Shown here in pieces: positions 1 through 10,377 of a stretch of 64,000 nt of DNA. The stretch's first letter is position 1. Each line of letters starts with the position of its first letter. The stretch covers positions 100,339,489-100,403,488 of the forward strand of contig NC_044563.1 of NCBI RefSeq assembly GCF_007565055.1. The letters are read 5' to 3'. This DNA comes from Rhinopithecus roxellana. Its lineage: Eukaryota > Chordata > Mammalia > Primates > Cercopithecidae. A program made the translations under genes and the position numbers. Below the pieces are notes generated by a model. The model did not search any database. It had not been told where the DNA came from and saw only the letters and a program-made list of their open reading frames with translations.

Positions 1-809
1 AAGATCAGATGGCTGTAGATGTGCGGTATTATTTCTGAGGACTCTGTTCTGTTCCATTGGTCTATATCTCTGTTTTGGTACCAGTACCATGCTGTTTTGG
101 TTACTGTAGCCTTGTAGTATAGTTTGAAGTCAGGTAGCGTGACGCCTCCAGCTTTGTCCTTTTGACTTAGGATTGTCTTGGCAATGCGGGCTCTTTTTTG
201 GTTCCATATGAACTTTAAAGCAGTTTTTTCCAATTCTGTGAAGAAACTCATTGGTAGCTTGATGGGGATGGCATTGAATCTATAAATAACCTTGGGGAGT
301 ATGGCCATTTTCACGATATTGATTCTTCCTATCCATGAGCATGGTATGTTCTTCCATTTGTTTGTGTCCTCTTTGATTTCACTGAGCAGTGGTTTGTAGT
401 TCTCCTTGAAGAGGTCCTTGACATCCCTTGTAAGCTGGATTCCTAGGTATTTTATTCTCTTTGAAGCAATTGTGAATGGAAGTTCATTCCTGATTTGGCT
501 CTCTGCTTGTCTGTTACTGGTGTTTAAGAATGCTTGTGTTTTTTGCACATTAATTTTGTATCCTGAGGCTTTGCTGAAGTTGCTTATCAGCTTAAGGAGA
601 TTTTGGGCTGAGACGATGGGGTTTTCTAAATATACAATCATGTCATCTGCAAACAGGGACAATTTGACTTCTTCTTTTCCTAACTGGATACCCTTGATTT
701 CTTTCTCTTGCCTGATTGCCCTAGCCAGAACTTCCAACACTATGTTGAATAGGAGTGGTGAGAGAGGGCATCCCTGTCTTGTGCCAGTTTTCAAAGGGAA
801 TAGAGACTT

Positions 810-1737
810 AAATGTTAGACCTAATACCATCAAAACCCTAGAAGAAATTCTAGGTAGTACCATTCAGGACATAGGCATGCGCAAGGACTTCATGTCTAAA
901 ACACCAAAAGCAACAGCAGCAAAAGCCAAAATTGACAAATGGGATCTAATTAAACTAAAGAGCTTTTGCACAGCAAAAGAAACTACCATCAGAGTGAACA
1001 GGCAACCTACAGAATGGGAGAAAATTTTTGCAACCTACTCATCTGACAAAGGGCTAATATCCAGAATCTACAAAGAACTCAAACAAATATACAAGAAAAA
1101 AACAAACAACCCCATCAAAAAGTGGGGAAAGGATATGAACAGACATTTCTCAAAAGAAGATATTCATACAGCCAACAGACACATGAAAAAATGCTCATCG
1201 TCACTCGCCATCAGAGAAATGCAAATCAAAACCACAGTGAGATACCATCTCACACCAGTTAGAATGGCAATCATTAAGAAGTCAGGAAACAACAGGTGTT
1301 GGAGAGGATGTGGAGAAATAGGAACACTTTTACACTGTTGGTGGGATTGTAAACTAGTTCAACCATTATGGAAAACAGTATGGCAATTCCTCAAGGATCT
1401 AGAAGTAGATGTACCATATGACCCAGCCATCCCACTACTGGGTATATACCCAAAGGATTATAAATTATTCTACTACAAAGACACATGTACACGTATGTTT
1501 ATTGCGGCACTATTCACAATAGCAAAGACTTGGAATCAACCCAAATGTCCATCTGTGACAGACTGGATTAAGAAAATGTGGCACATATACACCATGGAAT
1601 ACTATGCAGCCATAAAAAAGGATGAGTTTGCGTCCTTTGTAGGGACATGGATGCAGCTGGAAACCATCATTCTTAGCAAAGTATCACAAGAAGAGAAAAC
1701 CAAACACCGCATGTTCTCACTCATAGGTGGGAACTGA
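810..1737 (+). pseudogene. L1 ORF2 C-terminal fragment
   Basis: About 310 codons of ORF2p C-terminal domain are open up to the family-typical end 'FSLIGGN' and a TGA. The cysteine-rich block (CWRGC...LLHCWWDC) is intact. There is no start, endonuclease or reverse transcriptase in this orientation, because the upstream ORF2 sequence is inverted, so this is not a functional gene. The reading frame happens to stay open backwards across the junction to 406, giving a chimeric 443-codon ORF whose first 130 or so codons are antisense L1. Confidence 0.9.
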
Positions 1738-1792
1738 ACAATGAGATCACTTGGACTCGGGAAGGGGAACATCACGCACTGGGGCCTATCAT

Positions 1793-1821
1793 GGGGAGGG
1801 GGGAGGGGGGAGGAGGGAGGG
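1793..1821 (+). other. G-rich tract of L1 3' UTR, quadruplex-prone
   Basis: Runs of four, six and six G are followed by shorter G runs, all separated by single A residues, in the L1 3' UTR. L1 3' UTRs are known to carry a polypurine tract able to form G-quadruplexes. This copy is longer and cleaner than the matching tracts in the L1s near 31610 and 35305 (the latter read as C-rich on the plus strand). Confidence 0.7.
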
Positions 1822-2007
1822 ATTGCATTGGGGAGTTATACATGATATAAATGATGAATTGATGGGTGCTGACGAGTTGATGGGTGCAGCACACCAACAT
1901 GGCATAAATATACATATGTAACAAACCTGCACATTATGCACATGTACCCTAGAACTTAAAGTATAATAAAAAAAAAAAATTAAAAAAAAAAAAAAAAAAA
2001 AAAGAAA

Positions 2008-2221
2008 CTCTAGAGAGCTTCCTTGTCCTTTCTGCCGTGTGAGAACACAACAAAAAGACAGCTGACTGTGAACCATGCAGCAAGCCCTCATGAGACACCA
2101 AATCTGTCAGCACCTTGATCTCAAACTTTCAGTCTCCAGAATAGTGAGAAATAAGTTTTTATTGCTTATAAGCAACCCAGTCTATGGTATTCTGTTGCAG
2201 TATCCTGAATAGACTAAGACT
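2008..2221 (+). mobile_element. MaLR-like LTR 3' part
   Basis: The stretch has the phrases of an old mammalian LTR 3' half: 'ccttgatctc', 'cagtctccagaatagtgagaaa', 'aacccagtctatggtatt' and a terminal 'gactaagac'. This suits the ERVL-MaLR (MST/MLT1-like) group, but the exact family name is uncertain. It abuts the A-tail of the preceding L1. Confidence 0.5.
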
Positions 2222-2835
2222 ACTTTGATTCCCTCTTTACACAAGCCAAAATTCAGCTTTGCTTACCCCCTCTACCACTGATACCATTAATTCAGATATC
2301 CCACTCTCACATATTTACAGGATGCCTGCTCTCCAAATTTACATGTTTCTATAGTCCTTTGATCATTCTATTTTCTACGATTCATTAGCCCATCCATGGT
2401 CCTATTTTCCTCTCTAACTTAGATCCTTTACACATCAATTCTATCAGTTACTTCCCATGTTGTGCTTCTACGAATAGCCATGTGGCAAAATCACAACCTC
2501 TGATTAAGCCAACTGTCCACCCCTCTACAAGGATGTGGGCAGCTGGACACTGCTGGGGAAAATCACACCACCAGGCCAACCAATGTCTCATCATCAGACA
2601 CAGCTCCCCAGTCCTATCTAGGCCCTCAAGGCTGCCAAGCAGTTACTCAAGTTACCACATTCTTTCGTTTTCAAACTTACTATTTCAAATATTTTTCATC
2701 TTCCTCAGACTTCCACCACTCTTCACCAATACTTCTCATTTTCCAAAAAAGTCTCCATCTTCCATCTTGTGTGTAAAAGAGAAACTTTCATTCAGGAGGT
2801 CCCTCAATTTAACAGTACCAAGTCTGTACAAACTT
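2222..2835. other. No recognisable content
   Basis: I see no repeat family or coding signature. A 133-codon open frame at 2482-2883 runs into the neighbouring LTR and has low-complexity S/P/F-rich composition, so it looks like chance. Confidence 0.6.
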
Positions 2836-3192
2836 ACATGGTTTGGCTTTGCATCGCCACACAAATTTAATATTGAATTGTAATCCCCAGGTGTTGAGGG
2901 AGGAACCTGGTAGGAGGTGATTGGATTATGGGAGCGATTTCCCCCATGCTGTTCTTGGGATAGTGATTGAGTTCTCGCGAGATCTGATGGTTTTATATGT
3001 TTGACAATTTCCTCCTACACGTGCTCTCTTGCCTGCTACCATGTAAGATGTGCCTGCTTCCCCTTCTGCCATTAGTGTAAATTTCCTGAGGCCTCATCAG
3101 CCATGTGGAACTGTGAGTCAATTAAACCTTTCTTTATAAATTACCCAGTCTCAGGTATATATTTATAGCAGCGTGAGAACAGACTAATACAC
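2836..3192 (+). mobile_element. MST/THE1-type MaLR solo LTR
   Basis: It opens with 'catggtttggctttgca', passes 'gagatctgatggttttata', 'ctgtgagtcaattaaacc' and 'attacccagtctcagg', and ends 'gtgagaacagactaatac'. These are the MST/THE1 LTR landmarks in order. No internal region flanks it, so it is a solo LTR. It is more diverged than the THE1 LTR at 21699. Confidence 0.85.
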
Positions 3193-3619
3193 AGACCTTA
3201 TCCAACTTTCTTCACTTCCATTCTAATAAGAAGAAAAGAGGTAATATTAATTTATCTAAGACAATTTCTTTACCTTTACCTTTGTTTTTAGTCAGATGTA
3301 TACCTGCCGTCTCAAGGAAATTGTTCTGCTAATTATTTTTTTCTGTCTAGCCAACTTCTCTCTATACTGGTCTTTTACATAAACATTTAAATATGCATCA
3401 TTCTTATTTCAAAAACAAAGAAACTCTTTCTCTTAATTCCCTAATTACTCTCCAGTAGTTCAAACCTTGGAAAGATCTTTTTCAACTACGCCATTTCAGT
3501 TCACTTTCTTTCCAATTGCCTCATCAATCAGTCTCTTCCAATTTGATGCACCTCCAGTTTCATGGGCAGTTCTCTCCTGAGTTTGCAGCAATTTTCTTGT
3601 GCTAATTGAAATAATGCCT
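3193..3619. other. No clear content
   Basis: AT- and pyrimidine-rich sequence without a recognisable family. It may be the diverged 5' continuation of the L2 that follows, but I cannot show that. Confidence 0.5.
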
Positions 3620-3907
3620 TTTTTTTTGTTTTCATCCCACTTGACCTCAACTGCATTTGACATTGTTGATCATTTCCCCCTTTTTGAAATTCCTCGGGTT
3701 TCTACAACACCTACTCCCCTAGTATTCTTCTCTCCTTCCTGAACATTCTTTCTCAGTTCTACTTTTCCTCTCCACCTCCTCCAGTCATCCCTTAAGCATG
3801 TAGATTCTCCCCAGCCATCTTCTCTATGTTATTCTGTCTTCTCATATGTCACTCCTGAATTACCTAGAAAGAACAACTCAGACTGTCCTAAATTTTAAAA
3901 TTCTCAT
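3620..3907 (+). mobile_element. LINE L2 fragment, first part
   Basis: This resembles the pyrimidine-rich coding-strand sequence of the mammalian L2 LINE (a 'cattgttgatcattt' stretch followed by 'cttcctgaacattctttctcag'). It is interrupted by an Alu and continues at 4262. Divergence is high, as expected for an ancient element. Confidence 0.55.
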
Positions 3908-3919
3908 TTTATCCACTCC

Positions 3920-3943
<24 letters not shown>
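3908..3943. repeat. (TTA)n microsatellite
   Basis: About twelve perfect TTA units directly precede the poly-T of a minus-strand Alu. They most likely arose from the Alu A-tail. Confidence 0.9.
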
Positions 3944-3951
<8 letters not shown>

Positions 3952-4257
3952 TTTTTTTTTTTTTTTTGGAGGAGGACATGGTCTCACTCTGTCACCCAGG
4001 CTGGAGTGCAGCGATGTAATCATGGCTCACTGCAGCCTTGAACTCCCATTCTCAGGCGATCCTCTCACCTTAGCTTCTCGAGTAGCTGGGACCACAGGTG
4101 GACTCACCCACACCTGGCTAATTTAAAAAATTTTTTGGTGGAGATGAGATCTTGTTATGTTGCCTAGGTTGGTCTCTAATTCCTGGGCTCAAGTAATCCT
4201 CCTGCCTCAGCCTCCCAAAGTGCTGGAAATACAGGTGTGAGTCATCGTGCCTGGCCC
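3944..4257 (-). mobile_element. AluJ-type element
   Basis: A full-length minus-strand Alu dimer, reading from poly-T to 'gtgcctggcc'. The stretch 'ttcctgggctcaagtaatcctcc' and heavy divergence point to AluJ, the oldest Alu class. It splits an L2. Confidence 0.85.
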
Positions 4258-4261
4258 TCAT

Positions 4262-4985
4262 CTAACCTTTTAAACTTCCCTTTTCACCATCTTTCCAGTC
4301 TCAATAAATAAAACCACTATGTACTTACAACTCAAGCTAGAATCTTGGTAACTATCACCAAATTTTGACAAATTTGTTTGCAGCCACCCAACCTCTCTTC
4401 ATCACCTTTTTATCTTTATCTGGGCTGCTCAGATAACCTCACAAGTGATCTCCTTTGGTTTTTTCATGACCAACATTTATGTTCCACTCGGAGTCAGAGT
4501 GATCTCTCTATAGTACAGATTTGATCATGTAACTTTTCTGTTTAAAATGTTTCAATTACTTCTTATTTTCCACTAGGATCATGTTCAAGATTATTAACGT
4601 GGTGTATGAGACTCTGCATGTCCTGGCTTCTACTTGCCTTTTGCCTCCTCTCCAACCACTCCCTCCATCAGTCTAGCTGCTTCAAGTGGAGTGTGCCATG
4701 TTCTGCATTTTGTTCTCAGATCTTCAAATATGCTCATCTATTAGTGTGAGACAGTCTTTAGCAGCAACCATCCTCCTCGCCCCTTTTCGCCTACAAGACT
4801 AACTGCCTCTTATCCTCAAGTCGCCCTTCTCAGGTTATGTGCTCGGGAATGTTTTCTTTGAGCCCTCCTCATCTCACTGCCCCCCACCCCCTCACATACA
4901 CCAGTCTAGATTAGGACCCTTTGTTCTGTGCTCCTTTGTCAACTGCTCTTTTCCTTTATTAACATTCATTATACTTGTATTTATT
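4262..4985 (+). mobile_element. LINE L2 fragment, second part with 3' end
   Basis: The L2 resumes after the Alu. Recognisable blocks are 'gagtcagagtgatctctcta', 'gatcatgtaacttttctg', 'tgtcctggcttctacttgcc' and the 3' stretch before a T-rich run. Known L2 copies carry this order towards their 3' end. Confidence 0.65.
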
Positions 4986-6148
4986 TTTTATATCTTTATT
5001 AAGATACATTTCACACACTTTAAAATTCATCCATTGAATTGTACACTTGAGTGGTTCTTGAAGTTGTGCAACCATCACCATGATATAATTTTAGAACACT
5101 TTCAACACCCCAGAAGGAAACCCCATACAAATTAGCTGCTATTCTCCATTTCTGCTCCCTGTCCCCCTATTCCAGCCCCAGGAAACCATTAAGCTGCTTT
5201 CTGTCACCTGTTTTGGACATTTCACATAAATAAAATCATGCAATGTGTAACTTTGTGTCTGACTTCTTTAATTTAACATGACTTCAGGGTTTATCCATGT
5301 TGTAGCATGTATTACTTTTTTGCTGTTTCTTATTGTCCAGTAACATTCCATTGTATGGATATCAGTTGATAGACAATTGTATTGTTTTCCATTTTCTCTT
5401 TTTTTTTTTGAGACAGAGTCTTGCTCTGTCTCCCAGACTGGAGTACAGTGGCGCAATCTTGGCTCACTGCAACCTCCGCCTCCCATGTTAAAGCGATTCT
5501 TCTGCCTCAGTCTCCCCAGTAGCTGGGACTACAGGTGTGCACCACCATGCCCCGCTTATTTTTGTTTTTTTAGTAGTAATTTTTTTTGTTGTTTTTTTGG
5601 TTCGCCATATTGGCCAGACTGGTCTTGAACTCCTGACCTCAGGTGATCTTCCTGCCTCAGCCTCACAAAGTGCTTAGGATTACAGGCGTGAGCCACTATG
5701 CCCAGCTTTTTCCATTTTTTCTATTATACTTATGCTGCTACAAATATCCATGCACAAATTTTTTGTGGACAGATATTTTCATCTGGGGGTGGGATGTAAA
5801 CTTTGAAGTGGAATTGCTGGATCATATTATAACTCTATGCCTGGCATTTCAAGGACTATTTTTCAAAGTGTCTGTACTGGTGTACATTCCCACCGGCAAT
5901 GTATGGGTACTCTAATTTTTCCACATCCCCATCAGCACTTGTTGGCTGTCTTTTTGACAGATAATCTCCTCTTTCATTTTTTATTTGTAGCGATTTGTGT
6001 CTTCTCCCTTTCTTTATTGGTCAGTCTAGCCAAAGTTTTGCAATTTTGTTAATCTTTTCAGAAAATCAACTTTTTGGTTTGTTGAGTTTCTCTGTTGTTT
6101 TTCTATATTGTTTCTCTTATTTTTACTATAATCTGTAAAATTTTCTTT
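4986..6148 (-). mobile_element. Old L1M, 3' end and ORF2 part
   Basis: Minus-strand L1 of the old L1ME/L1MC type. The 3' UTR is seen in 'gttgtgcaaccatcaccatg' and 'tggacatttcacataaataaa'. ORF2 follows after an Alu insertion at 5398-5706. The element continues beyond an LTR-like insert at 6149 and beyond two further Alus, to about 8155. Confidence 0.8.
5398..5706 (-). mobile_element. AluS-type element
   Basis: A full-length minus-strand Alu inside the L1M. The flanks 'ttttccatttt' occur on both sides (about 5385 and 5708) and look like the target duplication. Confidence 0.85.
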
Positions 6149-6641
6149 TGTAACTGAACCTAACTTTGGCTGGTTGTTATTCAAAAGCCAAACTCCGGAG
6201 TTAAGAGTTGGTAGGAGAAAAAGCAGGCTTATTCAAGAGCGATAACTTAAGAGATGGCAGACTAGTGTTGCAAAGACTATCTCAGTTCTTCAAGGTGGCT
6301 GGAGGGGTTTTATGGTGGGTTGGGGGGAATATACAGAAACTATGCACGGGGGTTGACTATATGCAGGTAAGCAAGTATGATCTTGATGACTCTCTTGAGT
6401 AATGGGCCATCTGGTGGTCTGGCTGGCAACTGCTTGATTCCAGCAGAAATATAGATTAACTGCTCAGCATTCTTCTTGGGGAGAAATGTTCCGCAAACTT
6501 GATTCTGTGCTTAGTTTTCAAGACTACTTCCTGGAGTTCTTTAAGCAAAGAAAATGAATTAAACATTACTAAAAGTCCAGCATTGAAAGAAGGGGGAAAA
6601 AGAAGAAAAACAATTGTTTTTCAAGAAGGGATGGTAGTTTC
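6149..6641. mobile_element. LTR-like insert in L1M, family unknown
   Basis: The L1M ORF2 sequence breaks near 6148 and resumes near 6642. The 490-bp insert starts TG and ends CA, as LTRs do, and contains no open frame of note. I do not recognise the family. The host on both sides shows similar A/T-rich words ('taaaattttctttt' and 'tacaattccttctg'), which could be a diverged target duplication. Confidence 0.4.
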
Positions 6642-6881
6642 CATTACAATTCCTTCTGCTTTCTTTGGGTTTAATTTGCTCTGCTTTTTCTGGTTTCTTA
6701 AAGTGCTTTGAGAACTTTCTTCTTTTAATATAGGCATCATTAGCTATAAAGTTACCTCTAAACAATGCATTAGCTGCATCCCATAAGTGTTTGTTTGTAT
6801 TTTTATTTTCATTCTTTTTCAAGTATTTTCTAATTTACCTTATGATTTCTTCATTAACACATTTGTTATTTAGGAGTGTGC

Positions 6882-7052
6882 TTTTTTTTTTTTTTTTTCT
6901 TTTTGAGAGGGAGTCTAGCTCTGTCACCCAGGCTGGGGTGGAGTGCCATGATCTCGGCTCACTGCAACCTCTGTCTCCTGGGTTCAAGTAATTCTCCTGC
7001 CTCAGACTCCTAAGTAGCTGGGATTACCCACACTTGCCATCATGCCTGGCTA

Positions 7053-7091
<39 letters not shown>

Positions 7092-7217
7092 GTGTTTAGT
7101 AGACATAGGGTTTCACCATATTGGCCAGGCTGGTTTCAAACTCCTGATCTCAAGTGATCTGCTCACCTCAGCCTCCCAAAGTGCTGCGATTGCAGGCATG
7201 AGCCACTGTGCCTTGCC
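6882..7217 (-). mobile_element. AluS-type element with TG expansion
   Basis: A full-length minus-strand Alu. The usual 'ttttgtatttttagtag' segment between the arms has been replaced by a TG repeat (7057-7095). The flanks 'aggagtgtgct' and 'aggagtatact' look like a diverged target duplication. Confidence 0.85.
7057..7095. repeat. (TG)n microsatellite within Alu
   Basis: About nineteen TG units with one interrupting C, inside the middle T-rich region of the Alu. Confidence 0.95.
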
Positions 7218-7783
7218 CAGGAGTATACTGTTTAATTCCATATACTTATGAATTTCCCAAATTTTCTTTTGTTGTTGAATTTTAATTTTTCGTTATTGAA
7301 GTTGCAGAACATTCTTTGCATGATTTTAATCCTATTAATTTTATTCAGTATTGTGTATAGCTTAGCATATTCTGGTGAAGTTCTTGTGCACTTGAGAAGA
7401 ATGTGTATTTGTTGTTGTTGGGGTAAGTGTTCTTTAGTTGTCTGTTAGATGTAATTGATGTATATATTTCTTGAAGTTATCTATTCCCTTGTTGATCTTA
7501 TACCTCAGTTGTTCCATCCGTTATTGAAAGTGGGATATTAAAATATGCTTGTTGAATTATCTCCTCTTTTTCTTCTGTCTTGGTTTACGTATTTCAGGAC
7601 TCTCTTGTTAGGTATACATATATAATACATTATATGTATTTATTTATAATTGCTGTATTTTCCTATTGAATTAAATCTTTTATCATTATAAAATGACCTT
7701 CTTAATCTCCAGTAAAAGTAAAATGTCTTAAAAATCTATTTTGTCTACTATTAGTTTAGCTACTCTAACTGTATTTTGGATAT

Positions 7784-8149
7784 TGCTTTTATGGTATTAT
7801 TATTATTATTTTATTTATTTATTTATTTATTTTTGAGACGGAGTCTGGCTCTGTCTCCCAGGCTGGAGTGCAGTGGCCGGATCTCAGCTCACTGCAAGCT
7901 TCGCCTCTCAGGTTTACACCATTCTCCTGCCTCAGCCTCCGGAGTAGCTGGGACTATAGGCGCCCGCCACCTCGCCCAGCTAGTTTTTTTTTTTTTTTAA
8001 TTTTTTTTTATTTTTAGTAGAGACGGGGTTTCACCGTGTTAGTCAGGATGGTCTCAATCTCCTGACCTCGTGATCCGCCCGTCTCGGCCTCCCAAAGTGC
8101 TGGGATTACAGGCTTGAGCCACCGCGCCTGGCTGCTTTTATGGTATTAT
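7784..8149. repeat. 17-bp target duplication around AluY
   Basis: The same 17 bases, TGCTTTTATGGTATTAT, occur at 7784-7800 and 8133-8149, exactly flanking the Alu. A perfect duplication shows a recent insertion. Confidence 0.95.
7801..8132 (-). mobile_element. Cercopithecoid AluY
   Basis: A young minus-strand Alu with low divergence and a tail of ATTT units. 'gctagtttt' (in place of 'gctaattttt'), 'cccgtctcggcctccc' and 'ggcttgagccaccgcg' are features of Old World monkey AluY lineages. With the perfect 17-bp target duplication this is one of the youngest insertions in the window, and it is the best species clue. Confidence 0.9.
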
Positions 8150-8337
8150 CGACATGCTGTAGAAACAAGGTGAACTCTGTTGGTTTTTATGTCAAAACTG
8201 ATGACACTACACACACACTAAAAGGATATGAAAAAATTAATTACTCACATAATGATCCTTCCTGGGAAGATCAAGTGACTGCCAAGCAAATCAAAAAATG
8301 TGATAAGAACAGGGAAAGGAGAGACTAGCTTGGGGTT
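8150..8337. other. No recognisable content
   Basis: Short stretch after the AluY. The L1M host match fades within a few bases of 8155. No family is recognised. Confidence 0.5.
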
Positions 8338-9043
8338 TATGAAGGTTGATTTTGGGTGTCAACTTGACTGCATTGAGGGATATCCAGATAGCTGGTAAAG
8401 CGTTAATTATTCTCAATGTTTTAGGAGGCAGTGAGCCCATCCCTCTTCTGCAGAAAGAAAAACCCATGTGGTTTGGCATTTGATTAGAATGATTGGGATG
8501 CCCCAAATGTGCCCGTGAAAGTGTTTCCTGAGAGAATCGGCATGTGAGTACCTGGACTGAGTGAGGGAGATCTGCCCTCCATGTGGGTGGGTACCATCCA
8601 GTCAGCTGGGGATTTTGATGTAACAGATAGGGGAGAAAGAGTGAATTATTGCTCTTTCTGCTGGAGTCAGGTGCTCTTCTCCTGCCCTCCGATGTCAGAG
8701 TTCCAGTTCTATGGCCTTTGGACTCCAAGACTCACACCAGTGGCCCCTGGGGTTCTTGGACTTTTGACCTTGGACTGAGAGTTACACCATATGCTTCCTT
8801 GGTTCTGAGGCCTTTAGCCTTAGATGGAGCCACACTACCAGCTTACGAGGTTCTGAGGTATTCTGACTTGAACTGAGTCATGCTACTGGCTTCCCTGGTT
8901 CTCAGCTTATAGACAGCCTATTGTGGTACTTCTTAGTCTTCATAATTAAGTGAGCCAATTACCCTAATACATTTTTTTCTCATACTTCTTTCTTTATATA
9001 CGTTCTATCAGTTCTGTCTCTCTCGGGGAACCCTGACCAAAAC
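8338..9043 (+). mobile_element. Old LTR-like interspersed repeat
   Basis: It begins in 'gtgtcaacttgactgcattg' and ends in 'ggggaaccctgaccaaaaca', with repeated 'ctggttctgaggc' phrases between. I know this order from a common mammalian LTR-type repeat but cannot name the family safely. No open frame is conserved. Confidence 0.5.
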
Positions 9044-9954
9044 AGGGTTTTTCTGGTGGTTAGAGGGTAAGGCAAGAGTGAGAATTCCTACATGTGGTTT
9101 GAACTCCCACAGGTCAAAAATTGTGAATATTACAGTTTCTTTTCTCACTTCAGACTTCCCACACCTCCTCTTCCCCATTACTCTCAGCTGAAGATCTTCC
9201 ATCATATCTCATCGAGAAATAGAAGTAACACAACCGAATTCCATCTTCCCACTTCCAATTTCCCTGCATCTAAACCATACTGTTTACATTCCCTTTTGTT
9301 ACAGTATATGGAGTGTCGCTGTTCCTATCAAAGGTCAGTTTTCACTTCTACTCTGGATTCTGTCTCCTCTGTTCTTCTCAGGGTCTTTATTGCAGCCATT
9401 GTTTCCCTCTGCTTCTCTCTCTAAGCAATCCTCTCATGATACAGAAACGATCTAGTATCTCCTCCCTTGATCTCACATTCTCTCCAGATAACATCCTTTT
9501 TTTCTACTTCCTTATTTCTGGAATATAAATGAATTTTGTGTTTAGGCTTGGGTTCTATCCCCAAGTTATCTCATTATGTATATGCAAATATTCCAAATTT
9601 CAAAAAATCAACAATCTGAAATACTTCTGGTCTCAAGCATTTCAGATGAGGGCTACTCAATCTGTAAACCTACAGGGCAAACATCTTTCTGGACCACAGT
9701 GTTTCACTGCAAACTCAACATTCAAAGCAGAACTCATTTATATTCTACTTCAAAGTGAAGGAAGCATAATCTAGCTGTCCTGTGTTAGCTATTTTAAATA
9801 TGGAAATCCTGATATTAATAACAAATACATGATAATAAGTATTACCTACATATTCTCATGAAAAAATGAAGTATAGAGAATTGAAATAACAAGCCCCAGG
9901 TCTTGCATAAGAAAATAAATTAATCAAATCAGAGTTAATATAATAAAATAACTG
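9044..9954. other. No named content; possibly ancient repeat
   Basis: Pyrimidine-rich sequence around 9130-9520 has the feel of an ancient LINE-like repeat, but I cannot place it. The rest is AT-rich, with nothing recognisable. Confidence 0.4.
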
Positions 9955-10339
9955 AAAGGTTTTGATTTTTTTTTTTGCATTTTTTATTTCCATAGGTTTT
10001 TGGGGAACAGGTGTATTTGGTTACATGTGTAAGTTCTTTAGCTGTGATTTGTGAGATTTTGGTGCACCCAACACCTGAGCAGTATACATTGAACCCAATT
10101 TGTAGTCTTTTATCCCTCACCCCCTTCCCACCCTTTCCTCTTGATTCCCCAAAGTCCATTGTGTCATTCTTACGCCTTTGCATCCTCACAGCTTATCTCT
10201 TGTCTCTCACTCATGAGTGAGAACATACGATGTTCGGATTGCCATTTCTGAGTTACTTCACTTAGAATAATAGTCTCCAATCCCACCCAGGTTGCTGCAA
10301 AGGCTATTAATTCATTCCTTTTTATGACTGAGTAGTATC

Positions 10340-10341
<2 letters not shown>

Positions 10342-10375
<34 letters not shown>
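10342..10375. repeat. (GT)n microsatellite in L1PB
   Basis: Seventeen GT units at the point where L1 normally reads 'ggtgtatatgtgccac' on this strand, so the repeat probably grew from that short TG-rich word. Confidence 0.95.

Positions 10376-10377
<2 letters not shown>

Larger units (their letters stand above)
1..2003 (+). mobile_element. Young monkey L1, 5'-inverted, cut by window edge
   Basis: The right part (about 801-1965) reads on the plus strand: ORF2 C-terminus, 3' UTR and an A-rich tail to about 2003. The left part (1 to about 800) is L1 ORF2 in the opposite orientation, running backwards from the RT-proximal 'LKTGTRQGC' region. The two parts meet near 800-801. This is the layout left by twin priming, where the 5' part of the cDNA is joined inverted. 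The 3' UTR has the monkey-type duplicated 'gagttgatgggtgc' phrase. The other end and its target duplication lie outside the window. Confidence 0.95.
6642..7783 (-). mobile_element. Old L1M, ORF2 continued
   Basis: Continues the L1M started at 4986: 'ctgctttctttgggttt', 'agctgcatcccataagtg', 'cacttgagaagaatgtgtat' and 'ttgaaagtgggatatt' follow L1 ORF2 antisense order, through the endonuclease-side half. It is interrupted by Alus at 6882-7217 and 7801-8132 and ends by about 8155. All frames are broken. Confidence 0.8.

Noticed and set aside
2482..2883. 133-codon open frame as a possible small gene
   Set aside because: Low-complexity composition, no domain, and it runs into an LTR.
7057..7095. 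Regularly spaced repeats as CRISPR-like or satellite arrays
   Set aside because: All short tandem repeats here are di- to tetranucleotide microsatellites without spacers.
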